Assembly: GCF_002232035.1 (NCBI RefSeq) | Contig: NZ_NKXR01000003.1 | Location: 1-64,000 of the forward strand | From: Collinsella sp. TF06-26 | GTDB lineage: Bacteria; Actinomycetota; Coriobacteriia; Coriobacteriales; Coriobacteriaceae | Reading direction: 5' to 3' | Length of the DNA: 64,000 nucleotides | In this document: piece after piece, positions 26,901 to 33,972 of the stretch | How positions within the stretch are numbered: the stretch's first letter is position 1 | Layout of the letters: each line of letters opens with the position of its first letter | The notes under the pieces: model-generated | Databases searched by the model: none | Told to the model about the DNA's origin: nothing | Seen by the model: the letters and a program-made list of their open reading frames with translations, nothing else | Translations under genes and position numbers: made by a program

Positions 26901-28779
26901 GCGTGGCATCGGACATAAAGGTACCGCCCTGGACGATCACCTGGCTGCCGATCTCCTTGGGATCGCGCAGCTTAATGACCTTGAACAGGGCATTCTTGAT
27001 GACGGAATAGGACAGGCCGGCCGCGATGTCGCCCACCGTGGCGCCTTCCTTTTGCGCTTGCTTGACGCGCGAGTTCATAAAGACCGTGCAGCGACTGCCC
27101 AGGTCGACCGGGGCCTTGGCATGAATGGCGGCGTCGGCGAACGCGCGCACATCCATGTTCATAGAGACGGCAAAGCTCTCGATAAAGCTGCCGCAGCCCG
27201 ACGAGCAGGCCTCGTTGAGCATGATGTGCTCGATGACGCCGTCCTTGACGCGCAGGCACTTCATGTCCTGGCCGCCAATGTCCAGAATGAACTCGACGCC
27301 GGGCAGGAACGCCTTGGCGCCGCGCAGGTGCGCGACAGTCTCGATCTCGCCGGAATCGGCCTTGAGAGCCTCGATGAGCAGCGCCTCGCCGTAACCCGTG
27401 GTGGTCACGTGACCGATGGTGCAGCCGGCGGGGATGTGGTTGTAGAAATCGGCCATGATGACCTTGGCCGTGCCCAGGATGTCGCCGTTGTTGTTGCCGT
27501 ACCAGGTGTGCAACAGCTGGCCGTCCTCGCCCACGAGCGCGGCCTTCATGGTGGTAGAACCGGCGTCGATGCCAATGAACACGCGGCCGGTGTAGCCGTC
27601 GAGCTTGCCCTTGGGGACGACTTCTTGGTCGTGGCGACCCTTGAACTCGGCAAAGTCCTCGTCGGTGGCAAAGAGCGGATCCAGGCGCTCGACCTCGGCA
27701 CCCTGTGTGTCGCCCAGGCTGTCGATAGCCTCGATGAGCTGCGGGAACGTGCTGAGCTTGTTGGACTCGTGCGCCATGGCGGCGCCGCTCGCCACAAACA
27801 GGTGGGCGTTTTGGGGCACGATACGGTGCTCCTCGTCCAGGTTGAGCGTGAGGTAGAAGCGATGGCGCAGCTCGGAGAGGTACTGCAGCGGGCCGCCCAG
27901 GAAGGCAACGTTGCCACGGATGGGGCGACCGCACGCCAGACCCGAGATGGTCTGGGTCACAACGGCCTGGAAGATGGAGGCAGCCACGTCCTCGGGGCGG
28001 GCACCTTCGTTGAGCAGCGGCTGCACGTCGGTCTTGGCAAAAACGCCGCAGCGGCTGGCGATGGGATAGATGGTGGTGGCGTTGGCCGCGAGCTTGTTGA
28101 GGCCGCTCGCGTCGGTGTGCAGCAGGGTTGCCATCTGGTCGATGAACGCGCCCGTACCGCCGGCGCAGGTACCGTTCATGCGCTGCTCGATGCCGTTATC
28201 GAAGTAGATGATCTTGGCGTCCTCGCCGCCCAGCTCGATGGCGACATCGGTGGCCGGGATGAGGGTCTCGACGGCGCGTTTGCTGGCGATGACCTCCTGG
28301 ACAAACTCCAAGTCGAGCCACTGGGACAGCAGCAGGCCGCCCGAGCCGGTAATGGCGCAGGTCATCTGGGCCGTCGGCAGCACGGTCGCAGCGCCCTCGA
28401 ACAGGTCGCGGGCGCAGGCGCGGACGTCGGTGTGGTGGCGCTGGTACTTGGCGTAAACGATCTGGTTGTCGTCGTTGAGCACGGCGAGCTTGACGGTGGT
28501 GGAGCCCACGTCGATGCCCAGGTGCAGGTTGCCACGAGCGTTCTCGGGGTTGAAGATCGCGCCTTCGGGGGCGTGGGCGGCGGCTACGGGCTCAGTAGCG
28601 GTAGCGGGCTCGCTAGTGACGGACGCCTCCCCTGCCACGTTCTTGGCATCAGCAACAGCCTCGGCAACTTTCTCGGCAGCAGCGGTCGCAGCCTTCTGCG
28701 CAGCGTCCATCACGGCGGGCGCGGCCTCGCGTGCGGCAGCGACCACACGGTCCTTAATGCCCTCGACGAGTTTACTCAT
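23998..28779 (-). CDS. fused 2-hydroxyacyl-CoA dehydratase activase (two BadF/BcrA ATPase domains plus dehydratase-like region)
   Basis: 1593 aa. An Ala-rich N-terminal helix region (1-70) precedes ATPase 1 (LHLGIDVGSTTVKLAVL near 85-101, NGTCAGGTG with C205, SRCGVF with C244) and ATPase 2 (FIGIDAGSTTMKAAL near 401-415, NEACSSGCGSF, SRCTVF); these Cys bind the bridging [4Fe-4S] cluster of activases. A CGRCSNNCQL motif and a DUF2229/CoA-dehydratase-D-like region (about 700-1590) follow. Activases drive ATP-dependent electron transfer to 2-hydroxyacyl-CoA dehydratases in amino-acid fermentation; stand-alone giants of this layout are known in anaerobes but their dehydratase partner is unclear. 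AGGAG precedes the ATG. Twelve bases separate it from the TetR gene, so they form one transcript. No separate dehydratase gene is in the window. Confidence 0.88.
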   Translation of the reverse strand: MSKLVEGIKDRVVAAAREAAPAVMDAAQKAATAAAEKVAEAVADAKNVAGEASVTSEPATATEPVAAAHAPEGAIFNPENARGNLHLGIDVGSTTVKLAVLNDDNQIVYAKYQRHHTDVRACARDLFEGAATVLPTAQMTCAITGSGGLLLSQWLDLEFVQEVIASKRAVETLIPATDVAIELGGEDAKIIYFDNGIEQRMNGTCAGGTGAFIDQMATLLHTDASGLNKLAANATTIYPIASRCGVFAKTDVQPLLNEGARPEDVAASIFQAVVTQTISGLACGRPIRGNVAFLGGPLQYLSELRHRFYLTLNLDEEHRIVPQNAHLFVASGAAMAHESNKLSTFPQLIEAIDSLGDTQGAEVERLDPLFATDEDFAEFKGRHDQEVVPKGKLDGYTGRVFIGIDAGSTTMKAALVGEDGQLLHTWYGNNNGDILGTAKVIMADFYNHIPAGCTIGHVTTTGYGEALLIEALKADSGEIETVAHLRGAKAFLPGVEFILDIGGQDMKCLRVKDGVIEHIMLNEACSSGCGSFIESFAVSMNMDVRAFADAAIHAKAPVDLGSRCTVFMNSRVKQAQKEGATVGDIAAGLSYSVIKNALFKVIKLRDPKEIGSQVIVQGGTFMSDATLRAFEQLTGVHAVRPDIAGCMGAYGAALLARDRAGADGTSTILSAEDIAHLTVTQKHVRCGRCSNNCQLTVNDFGGGRRFITGNRCEKGAGHKKQKTEAPNLFKKKNELLFNREVLSPDEAPRGTVGIPRALNMYENYPFWHAFFTRLGFSVQLSDQSSKKTYQAGIESMPSESVCYPAKMSHGHVMNLIDRDVDFIWMPCVRWERKEDPTAGNCYNCPIVMSYPTALALNIDEIREQNIEFLYPFVPYHDKTELKRRLYQVLAVDRVADAEAGRGRVRGPKITRSEVDAAVNAAFEADARFHEDIQTMGEEALKWVEDHGGHGIVLAGRPYHNDPEINHALPELISSFGFAVFTEDSLAHLVKPERPIRVVDQWMYHSRLYAVARFVTMRNDLDLIQLNSFGCGLDALTTDQVQEILEASGKIYTVLKIDEVSNLGAARIRIRSLMAALKDQEAERLAEATAAGEAYEQGDAAPVAPSTDAPAFASRKYTFEAQRESASTAWPKVPFTEQMRDEGYTILCPQMAPIHFDLVKEVFRGAGYNLELLPSTDHDAVEAGLRYVNNDICYPSILVTGQIMEAIESGRYDLSKTAVVISQTGGGCRATNYIALIRKALRESGHPEIPVISLSAVALGEDNPGFKITPALLKQAVYAVLFGDVMMQMLYRCRPYEATPGAANALYEEYMARARKLAPKFNRHNYTKLCREAIRAFDTMPLVGEGTKPRVGVVGEILVKFHPTANNHVVDVIEREGCEAVVPGLLDFFLYSMSNAELQKDELGSSATTRAGMQALIKLVDWMRTPVEEMLEKSRRFEAPERIGTMADKARTVLSVCNNMGEGWLLTAEMLDLIDHGAPNIICTQPFACLPNHVVGKAVIKELRRQHPESNIVAVDYDPGASEVNQLNRIKLMISVAKENMRAGKGFKLEKVAPLAMDEVTGQMRAHDGCVSCGPASEEAVASVAERLGRGIKK

Positions 28780-28791
28780 CTGTTTCTCCTC

Positions 28792-29502
28792 TTAGTAGTT
28801 GGACTCGACGGCTGCGGCGGTGTCGGCCGCGTCCTCGAGCTGCAAGTTCAATAGCTTCATGCCGTATTCCGGCACGTTGATATCGATGGGTTGGCCATAC
28901 AGGTCACCAGGACGAACAAAAGCGAGCACCGTCATAATGCGCGCCATGGCCTCGGGCGATTCGGTGAGCCCACGCTCAAACCAGCGCTGAATCATGCCGA
29001 CCTCGGCGCTCACGACGTAGGTGACGTAGTAGTCAAAGAACGTGCCCAGCGCCAGGCCCAAAATGCCCGTCTGCGCACGCGGCACTACAGCCTCACGCGC
29101 GGTGTCGATGATCCTTTTAATGAAGGCCTGGTCGCCGCCCGGACCCAGCAGCGCACCGATTAAGTCGCGGTTGGCCGCAAGATAACGCAGCAGCTCAACC
29201 GAACCGGGCGCCGGCTCGAGCTCATCGATGTTGTGATAGAGATCGGGCAGCTGAGCTGCGGTGATGAGCTCAATGCGCTCACGGATCTCGGCCAGCAAGC
29301 CGTCCTCGATTTGATTGATAAAGTCGGGAATATCGCGATAGTGCGAATAGAACGTGCGGCGCGTAAGGCCAGCACGCTCGGTGAGCGACGCGACATTAAT
29401 GCGCGAAAGGTCGCCGCTTTCGGCAAGCTCGCTGGCAAGTGCCTGGCGAAGGGCACGCTGCGAGCGAAGGGACCGGCGATCGCATTTCTCGAGCTGGGAC
29501 AA
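28792..29502 (-). CDS. TetR-family regulator co-transcribed with the activase
   Basis: 236 aa from a TTG at 29502, with AAGGAGG 4 bases upstream. HTH region SRINVASLTERAGLTRRTFYSHYRDIPDF (about residues 33-62) and an all-helical C-terminal domain. First gene of the operon with the activase, ending 12 bases before it. Two palindromes just upstream suggest autoregulation. A downstream-translated TTG start is unusual but is the only site with a good ribosome signal. Confidence 0.85.
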   Translation of the reverse strand: MSQLEKCDRRSLRSQRALRQALASELAESGDLSRINVASLTERAGLTRRTFYSHYRDIPDFINQIEDGLLAEIRERIELITAAQLPDLYHNIDELEPAPGSVELLRYLAANRDLIGALLGPGGDQAFIKRIIDTAREAVVPRAQTGILGLALGTFFDYYVTYVVSAEVGMIQRWFERGLTESPEAMARIMTVLAFVRPGDLYGQPIDINVPEYGMKLLNLQLEDAADTAAAVESNY

Positions 29503-29524
29503 GCGTCCTCCTTGTTACTCAGCC

Positions 29525-29568
29525 TGTGCGCTATTGCACAGTGCGAGTATTATTGCACACCGTGTGCA
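29525..29568 (-). promoter_or_regulatory. paired palindromes, probable TetR operators
   Basis: TGTGC-GCTATT-GCACA (29525-29540) and the perfect TGCACAC-C-GTGTGCA (29554-29568) lie 23-66 bases upstream of the TetR start, a typical autoregulatory position. Confidence 0.6.
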
Positions 29569-29594
29569 TCAACACGTAAAGGCAATATTTGGGT

Positions 29595-29623
29595 TGTGAC
29601 AAAGGGACAGTCCCTTTGTCACA
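29595..29623. repeat. palindrome TGTGACAAAGGGAC, copy 1
   Basis: Arms of 14 nt (29595-29608 and 29610-29623) around a single A; perfect. An identical copy, including the following TTA, is at 30325-30353. Confidence 0.9.
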
Positions 29624-29660
29624 TTAGGTTGCGCTCAGCTTTTAGAAGCGGCATTGTCGA

Positions 29661-29689
29661 TTGTCCAAAATGTCATTCGTGGGTAGAAT
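29661..29689 (+). promoter_or_regulatory. promoter reading antisense toward the small membrane peptide
   Basis: TTGTCC (29661-29666) and TAGAAT (29684-29689) are spaced by 17 bases. A transcript from about 29696 would begin with a hairpin (ACGGC-GCCCA / TGGGC-GCCGT, 29698-29735) followed by TGCTTGTTTTAG and, if it reads through, run antisense to the peptide gene. Confidence 0.5.
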
Positions 29690-29757
29690 AGTGTCGACGG
29701 CAGCCCAAGTTCTGGAAAGCTGGGCAGCGCCGTTGCTTGTTTTAGGGGGTCAACGTC

Positions 29758-29883
29758 TTAACGGCGGCGACCCCTCTTACGTTGCTTCGAACGTTGCTTG
29801 AGTGCCTCGGAAAGTCCGATAAGCGTCGTGAGGAGCGAGACCAAAGCGGTCAGGAGCTTCACGAAATCAATCAAATCGGTCAT
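29758..29883 (-). CDS. small hydrophobic peptide, possible type I toxin
   Basis: 41 aa, start ATG 29883 preceded by GGGAGGTGAT, nearly the full anti-Shine-Dalgarno complement. The N-terminal part (MTDLIDFVKLLTALVSLLTT) continues as a single amphipathic or transmembrane helix to about residue 27, and the tail is strongly basic (KQRSKQRKRGRRR). This shape is typical of type I toxin or holin-like peptides. An AGGGGTC/GACCCCC(T) hairpin overlaps the stop codon. Known families could not be matched by eye, so the toxin role is inference from form, the unusually strong ribosome site and the antisense promoter. Confidence 0.6.
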   Translation of the reverse strand: MTDLIDFVKLLTALVSLLTTLIGLSEALKQRSKQRKRGRRR

Positions 29884-30324
29884 GGGCATCACCTCCCATC
29901 AGATGGAGGGCGCTGCCCGGCACATGGAACTGCCGTCAACGATACCGATTCTATCAAAGCGCAGTTAGATATGCGAATGTTTGTTCGTATTTCAGAAGAT
30001 CGGAGCTCGGGTATGGCGAAGGAACAGTTCCTTTGCCATACCCGAGCTTGTCGCCGAACTGCCACCTACATTTTCGAGTTATTCGGCCACGCTACTGGTT
30101 CTGTATAAATGCACCGCCGGGATTATCTGAGGGTTTTTGTCCTTATTTGAGCGTATACATGCCCATTTGCGCACTTACGTCACCGAATCAAACACCATTA
30201 GAGGCATGAATGTTCCCGAGAGGGCATCTTTAGCCATTTAACGTCCTCCGACAGGCCGAATAACTCGAAATTTGTTGGTGGCGAAAGCGTAATAGTCCTA
30301 TACGCCAAAAGCCGGTATCTCCCA
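29884..30324. other. gene-poor spacer
   Basis: Contains upstream sequence of the small peptide gene and the palindrome at 30004-30048. I see no further coding region in 30049-30324. Confidence 0.5.
30004..30048. repeat. 22-bp near-perfect palindrome
   Basis: Arms 30004-30025 (AGCTCGGGTATGGCGAAGGA...) and 30027-30048 pair with one mismatch around a single A. The centre GGAACAGTTCC parallels GGGACAGTCCC of the two TGTGACAAAGGGAC palindromes. Confidence 0.85.
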
Positions 30325-30353
30325 TGTGACAAAGGGACAGTCCCTTTGTCACA
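30325..30353 (-). repeat. palindrome TGTGACAAAGGGAC, copy 2
   Basis: Identical to 29595-29623. It abuts the stop codon of the Cof-type hydrolase on the minus strand and may terminate it. Confidence 0.9.
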
Positions 30354-31211
30354 TTATTCGATGATGGTGCGGGAGTTCTGCGTGCGCATGGTGGCGAGCA
30401 TGTGTTTGGGGACGGCGTGGACCATGCAGCTGCCGATAGTTGCGCTCGCGGCGACCTTGGCTGCATCGCTGCCGTTTTTGGTCGCGTAGCTGTGGCGGAA
30501 ACGCTTGAGCATGGCGATGTCGTTGCCGCCGTCTCCATAGACCGCGACCTCGTCCTCGGCAATACCGTAGTAGCCCGCCAGCCAGGCCACGCTCTCGCCC
30601 TTGTTGCATGCCACGTCCGTGATCTCGAACATCACCGGATCGAACGGCGCGTTGACCACATGGTCCGAGCGCTCGGCAAGATATGCCTTAAGGTCACGCT
30701 CCAACTCGGGCGAGGTCACACGGCAGTTGATCTTGCACACATCGTGGCGCAGGATGTCACCAATCGACTGGTCGAAATACTGTTCCTCGTGATACCCGCC
30801 ACGCGCACGCATGCCACGCATCACGATGCGCTTGATAGGACTGTCTTTTTTAAAGCCCGCCTGATGCATCTCGAACGAACCGCTCGAGTACATGCCATCG
30901 GGCGTGGAGCAATCAAAGCAAATGTCCGGAAACGCCTTGAGCAGTTCCTCAGTGACTTGCGGATCGATGGTCCAGGTCTTGAGCACCTCACCATGGCTGT
31001 CGCGCACGATGGACCCATTGGAGCAGCAGGCGTCAAGCGCCAGGCCCGTAAAGCCATGCTCGCCGATCGGCAACGTCGAGCGTCCAGTCGCGGGAACCAC
31101 ATGCAAGCCAGCCTCGGTCAGCTCGCGAATGGCGCGGCGGATAGTCCCATCTGCCTCGTGCAGGGCGTTAAGCAGCGTTCCGTCTAAGTCGCTCGCGAAC
31201 ATCTTGATCAT
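30354..31211 (-). CDS. Cof-type HAD hydrolase (sugar-phosphatase-like)
   Basis: 285 aa. HAD superfamily, class IIB: motif I ASDLDGTLL with Asp8 and Asp10, motif II PATGRS, and motif IV VYGDGGNDIAML. The cap region between lacks a diagnostic substrate signature. These enzymes dephosphorylate sugar phosphates, FMN or PLP in the cytoplasm. Start at 31211 (MIKMFASDLDG), where AGGAGG has about 8 bases of spacing; an ATG six bases upstream is too close to the ribosome site. Apparently transcribed alone. Confidence 0.9.
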   Translation of the reverse strand: MIKMFASDLDGTLLNALHEADGTIRRAIRELTEAGLHVVPATGRSTLPIGEHGFTGLALDACCSNGSIVRDSHGEVLKTWTIDPQVTEELLKAFPDICFDCSTPDGMYSSGSFEMHQAGFKKDSPIKRIVMRGMRARGGYHEEQYFDQSIGDILRHDVCKINCRVTSPELERDLKAYLAERSDHVVNAPFDPVMFEITDVACNKGESVAWLAGYYGIAEDEVAVYGDGGNDIAMLKRFRHSYATKNGSDAAKVAASATIGSCMVHAVPKHMLATMRTQNSRTIIE

Positions 31212-31326
31212 GGGCATGCCCCTCCTTCGTCTGCCCGATATTGTAGACGAAGGAGAGGCATGTCCAAACAATGCCGTCCCGGCGCGGCGGGCCACTGCCT
31301 CCGCAGATTCACGGTGCCACTACGCG

Positions 31327-32589
31327 TTAAGACAATCGCCGCAAGCGACTTTTCAGCCGATAAAACAGCGCCATCGTCAGCGTCAGCACCGCCAGCATGG
31401 CTGCGAATACAAACGCCGGTGCCCATCGACCATATGCAACGCCGTACACCAATTGCCCAATCGGCGTTGCGCAGGAAAGGACCATGTAAACGACCGAAAG
31501 CACTTTTCCGCAGAGCTCAGTCGGCGCTGCCCGCTGAACAAACGCGGTGATTTCAACCGACGCAATGCTTGCCCACACCATGATCCATGCCGAACCAACC
31601 GCAAACACGGTGAACACGCATACATCTGCGCCGAACAGTAGCGTAACAATAATCGGTACGACTCCAAAACAGATCATCGCAACATATCGACATATGCCAT
31701 TGAAAGAAAAGCGATGCGGCCAAATGCCGACCAAGCCACTGCCAGTAAGACCACCCAAGCCCAGAGCAACCTCAACTATCCCAACGCAGGACGATTGCAT
31801 GCCGAGATGCTTTGTAACAATAATGGGAGCGCCAATCGTTAGCCCAACCAACGCAAGGTTCAAAACTGCCGCAAGCAAAATCACAGCGACCAATGATGCA
31901 TTTTGCAACAGATACCGAATCGACTCCCGAAAATCGTTTCGGCATGTCGTACGAGTCGCGCTGTCTCCCAGCGTTTCAGATGAGGCATTTTGCTTGAGTA
32001 CGCCACCAAACAACAGAGCTGAAATCGCAAACGTTACCGACGCGATTGTGCAAAGAGCATCGATGCCAAAGCACCCATAGACTGCCGTCCCGACCACAGG
32101 ACCCAAGATATTGCTCACCATGGTCACCTGCGAAACCAATGCAGTGGCCCGCTCAACCTTCTTTTCACCCGCCATGCGCACCGTCTCAATTTGGAGCATT
32201 GGCTTTAGCAGCGATTGAACACCATATTGAACACAAAGTATCGCTACTACGACGACCGCAAGAGGCAACGAGCGCTTCATGGGGATAGACAGCAGTGATG
32301 CAGTCATCAGAGCAATGCCGAGGGCCACGAGGACCTCGCGATGTCTTCCCCTATCCGCCAAGATTCCGCCAGCCGGAGTTGCAAGTACGCCGGGTATGAA
32401 CGCTATCGCCGCGACGACGCCATATAACGTTGACGATCCACTGCGATCGAACAAGTAAAGTGGATACGCAAAGCACAGCGCCGACAGCATCGAATACGTG
32501 CACAGCTGCGCAACCAGAAGTTCCGCGAGCCTGATTGACCGCACTGTTTTTGATTTCAACGAGACACCGACGTCTCTCAGCCCAGCCAT
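31327..32589 (-). CDS. MFS transporter, TetR-controlled
   Basis: 420 aa, twelve hydrophobic segments. The cytoplasmic loop after helix 2 reads TPAGGILADRGRHREVL, the MFS motif A (G-x-x-x-D-R-x-G-R). Most similar in plan to drug or small-molecule effluxers. Start at 32589 with GGGGGTGGG upstream; the longer frame to 32667 covers operator DNA and is rejected. It lies 100 bases after the TetR gene on the same strand, with two TetR-like operators in that gap, implying drug- or ligand-induced efflux. Confidence 0.85.
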   Translation of the reverse strand: MAGLRDVGVSLKSKTVRSIRLAELLVAQLCTYSMLSALCFAYPLYLFDRSGSSTLYGVVAAIAFIPGVLATPAGGILADRGRHREVLVALGIALMTASLLSIPMKRSLPLAVVVVAILCVQYGVQSLLKPMLQIETVRMAGEKKVERATALVSQVTMVSNILGPVVGTAVYGCFGIDALCTIASVTFAISALLFGGVLKQNASSETLGDSATRTTCRNDFRESIRYLLQNASLVAVILLAAVLNLALVGLTIGAPIIVTKHLGMQSSCVGIVEVALGLGGLTGSGLVGIWPHRFSFNGICRYVAMICFGVVPIIVTLLFGADVCVFTVFAVGSAWIMVWASIASVEITAFVQRAAPTELCGKVLSVVYMVLSCATPIGQLVYGVAYGRWAPAFVFAAMLAVLTLTMALFYRLKSRLRRLS

Positions 32590-32603
32590 AAGCCCACCCC
32601 CTA

Positions 32604-32622
32604 TACATACCACTAGTATGTA
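32604..32622 (-). promoter_or_regulatory. operator 1 between TetR and MFS genes
   Basis: TACATACCACTAGTATGTA is an inverted repeat (TACATAC/GTATGTA), located 15 bases before the MFS start codon, where repressor would block transcription or initiation. Confidence 0.65.
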
Positions 32623-32668
32623 TTTAATGACTTGAAAAGGGCAGCCGTGGCTACCCTCACAAATCAAT

Positions 32669-32687
32669 TACATACCGTTGGTATCTA
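32669..32687 (-). promoter_or_regulatory. operator 2 between TetR and MFS genes
   Basis: TACATACCGTTGGTATCTA matches operator 1 in length and half-site (TACATACC...GGTAT.TA). It ends 3 bases from the TetR stop codon; the two sites are 65 bases apart centre to centre. Confidence 0.6.
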
Positions 32688-32689
32688 TA

Positions 32690-33352
32690 TTACCACCCGG
32701 CGCGGTCCCATACGTCCCAAATCTGCGCCGTTGTCTGAAGCACTTCATTACCCAAATCGAGCCCCACCGCGGCAGCCATCTGCGCCAAACATTGTGCGCG
32801 AGCGAGCATTCGCTCCTTGGGCTCGAGCGGACGGAACAATGGCAGCAGCCAAAGATTCGCCAACAACGATACGGCCTCCGCCGCTTCGCGCGGGCATTCG
32901 CACGCAATGGAGCCGTCGGCGATGCCCTCCTCGATCACTGGCAAGAGACAGCCATCGGCCGACTCGTCAAATGAGCCCTGGTACTGCATCGCCAGTAGGC
33001 GCGAGCTTTTTACCGGATCTGCTGCAGGACGCATACGTGCCCATAGCTCAATTTGTGGAACAACGGACTCGGGAGCGTACAGTCGCTTGAGCTTTTGGGC
33101 TCCGGTCATATTACCGACGCCAAGCATCGAGCAGCGGCGCTCAACAATCGGAGTCATCGCCCGATCAAACGCGGCGTTGAAAATCTCTTCTTTGCTCTTG
33201 AAGTGATGATAGACAGCGCCCTTGGTCATGCCGTCGAGACGGTCAACGATATCTTGAATACTCGTCCCCTCATAACCCTGTGCGCAGAATAGCTCCAGTG
33301 CCGCGTCGAGAATCTTCGCGACCGTCTCCTCGGGATATTTATTGCGACCCAT
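32690..33352 (-). CDS. TetR-family repressor upstream of the MFS transporter
   Basis: 220 aa. N-terminal HTH typical of TetR (TVAKILDAALELFCAQGYEGTSIQDIVDRLDGMTKGAVYHHFKSKEEIF, residues about 9-57), followed by a helical ligand domain. Start at 33352 (MGRNKYPEE) with a modest GGGCGG site; the frame extends 36 bases further. With the two operators downstream it likely controls the MFS gene. No matching site was found before its own start. Confidence 0.87.
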   Translation of the reverse strand: MGRNKYPEETVAKILDAALELFCAQGYEGTSIQDIVDRLDGMTKGAVYHHFKSKEEIFNAAFDRAMTPIVERRCSMLGVGNMTGAQKLKRLYAPESVVPQIELWARMRPAADPVKSSRLLAMQYQGSFDESADGCLLPVIEEGIADGSIACECPREAAEAVSLLANLWLLPLFRPLEPKERMLARAQCLAQMAAAVGLDLGNEVLQTTAQIWDVWDRAGW

Positions 33353-33359
33353 AATCCGC

Positions 33360-33413
33360 CCATCCGCAACGCAAGTCTTGTGCCTCATTGCAGCATTTTA
33401 ACGTTGCGGATGG
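33360..33413. repeat. 12-bp inverted repeat between TetR and glnB
   Basis: CCATCCGCAACG (33360-33371) and CGTTGCGGATGG (33402-33413) enclose 30 bases. It lies after the glnB stop codon and over the TetR translation start region; it could be a weak terminator or an operator. Confidence 0.5.
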
Positions 33414-33426
33414 CAGACGGTCGATT

Positions 33427-33765
33427 CTACACCGCGGCCGGGCCGTGTTCGCCGGTGCGGATGCGGATGACTTCCTCGACCGGCTCGACCCAAATCTTGC
33501 CGTCGCCGACGGCACCGGTGCGAGCTGCGTTGCAGATGATCTCAACGATACCGTCGACATGCTCGTCGGCGCAGATGAGGGTGAACTGCACCTTGGGGAT
33601 GGTATTGACGAGCAGTTCGTTGCCGCGCACGTATTCCTTCCAGCCATGCTGTGCACCGCAGCCCTGCACCTGGTTGATAGTCATACCGCGAACATCAGCA
33701 GCAAACAGCGCGTCTTTAAGAACCTCAAGCTTCTCCTGGCGCACGATAGCCGTGATCTTTTTCAT
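33427..33765 (-). CDS. glnB: PII nitrogen regulatory protein
   Basis: 112 aa. PII fold: MKKITAIVRQEKLEVLKDAL, T-loop QGCGAQHGWKEYVRGNELLVN (34-54) and the C-terminal GAVGDGKIWVEPVEEVIRIRTGE. It senses ATP/ADP and 2-oxoglutarate and gates the neighbouring AmtB. The T-loop Tyr51 that is uridylylated or adenylylated in many bacteria is Leu51 here, and position 46 is Val, so covalent control at that site is absent. Downstream of amtB on the same strand, separated by a long palindrome. GAGAGGA precedes the ATG. The name glnK is equally justified. Confidence 0.93.
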   Translation of the reverse strand: MKKITAIVRQEKLEVLKDALFAADVRGMTINQVQGCGAQHGWKEYVRGNELLVNTIPKVQFTLICADEHVDGIVEIICNAARTGAVGDGKIWVEPVEEVIRIRTGEHGPAAV

Positions 33766-33875
33766 AATGAATTCCTCTCAAAAATCAACGTATCCCTTTA
33801 CATGAGACGCGGGTTTCCCAGGTGCCGCAAACCAACCTCAGAAATCAAAAAGTTCAACTGACTGGTCTTAGCAGG

Positions 33876-33968
33876 TTCCCCAAGTGCCGCAGATTGCCGT
33901 GAAAGAGGAGCGAAGCGTACTTAAGTACGTGAGCGACGATTGAACGGCAAGGTGCGGTGCTTGGGGAA
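33876..33968 (-). repeat. large compound palindrome after amtB
   Basis: TTCCCCAAGTGCCGCA (33876-33891) pairs with TGCGGTGCTTGGGGAA (33953-33968) with two mismatches; inside are GCCGT/ACGGC and the perfect palindrome CGTACTTAAGTACG. It lies 4 bases from the amtB stop and may terminate most amtB transcripts before glnB. Confidence 0.8.
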
Positions 33969-33972
33969 GCTG

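Noticed and set aside
26347-28854. 835-codon frame on the plus strand, and other long plus-strand frames at 24082-25596
   Set aside because: They are mirror frames of the GC-rich activase gene; composition is low-complexity Gly/Ala/Arg/His and no motif is present.
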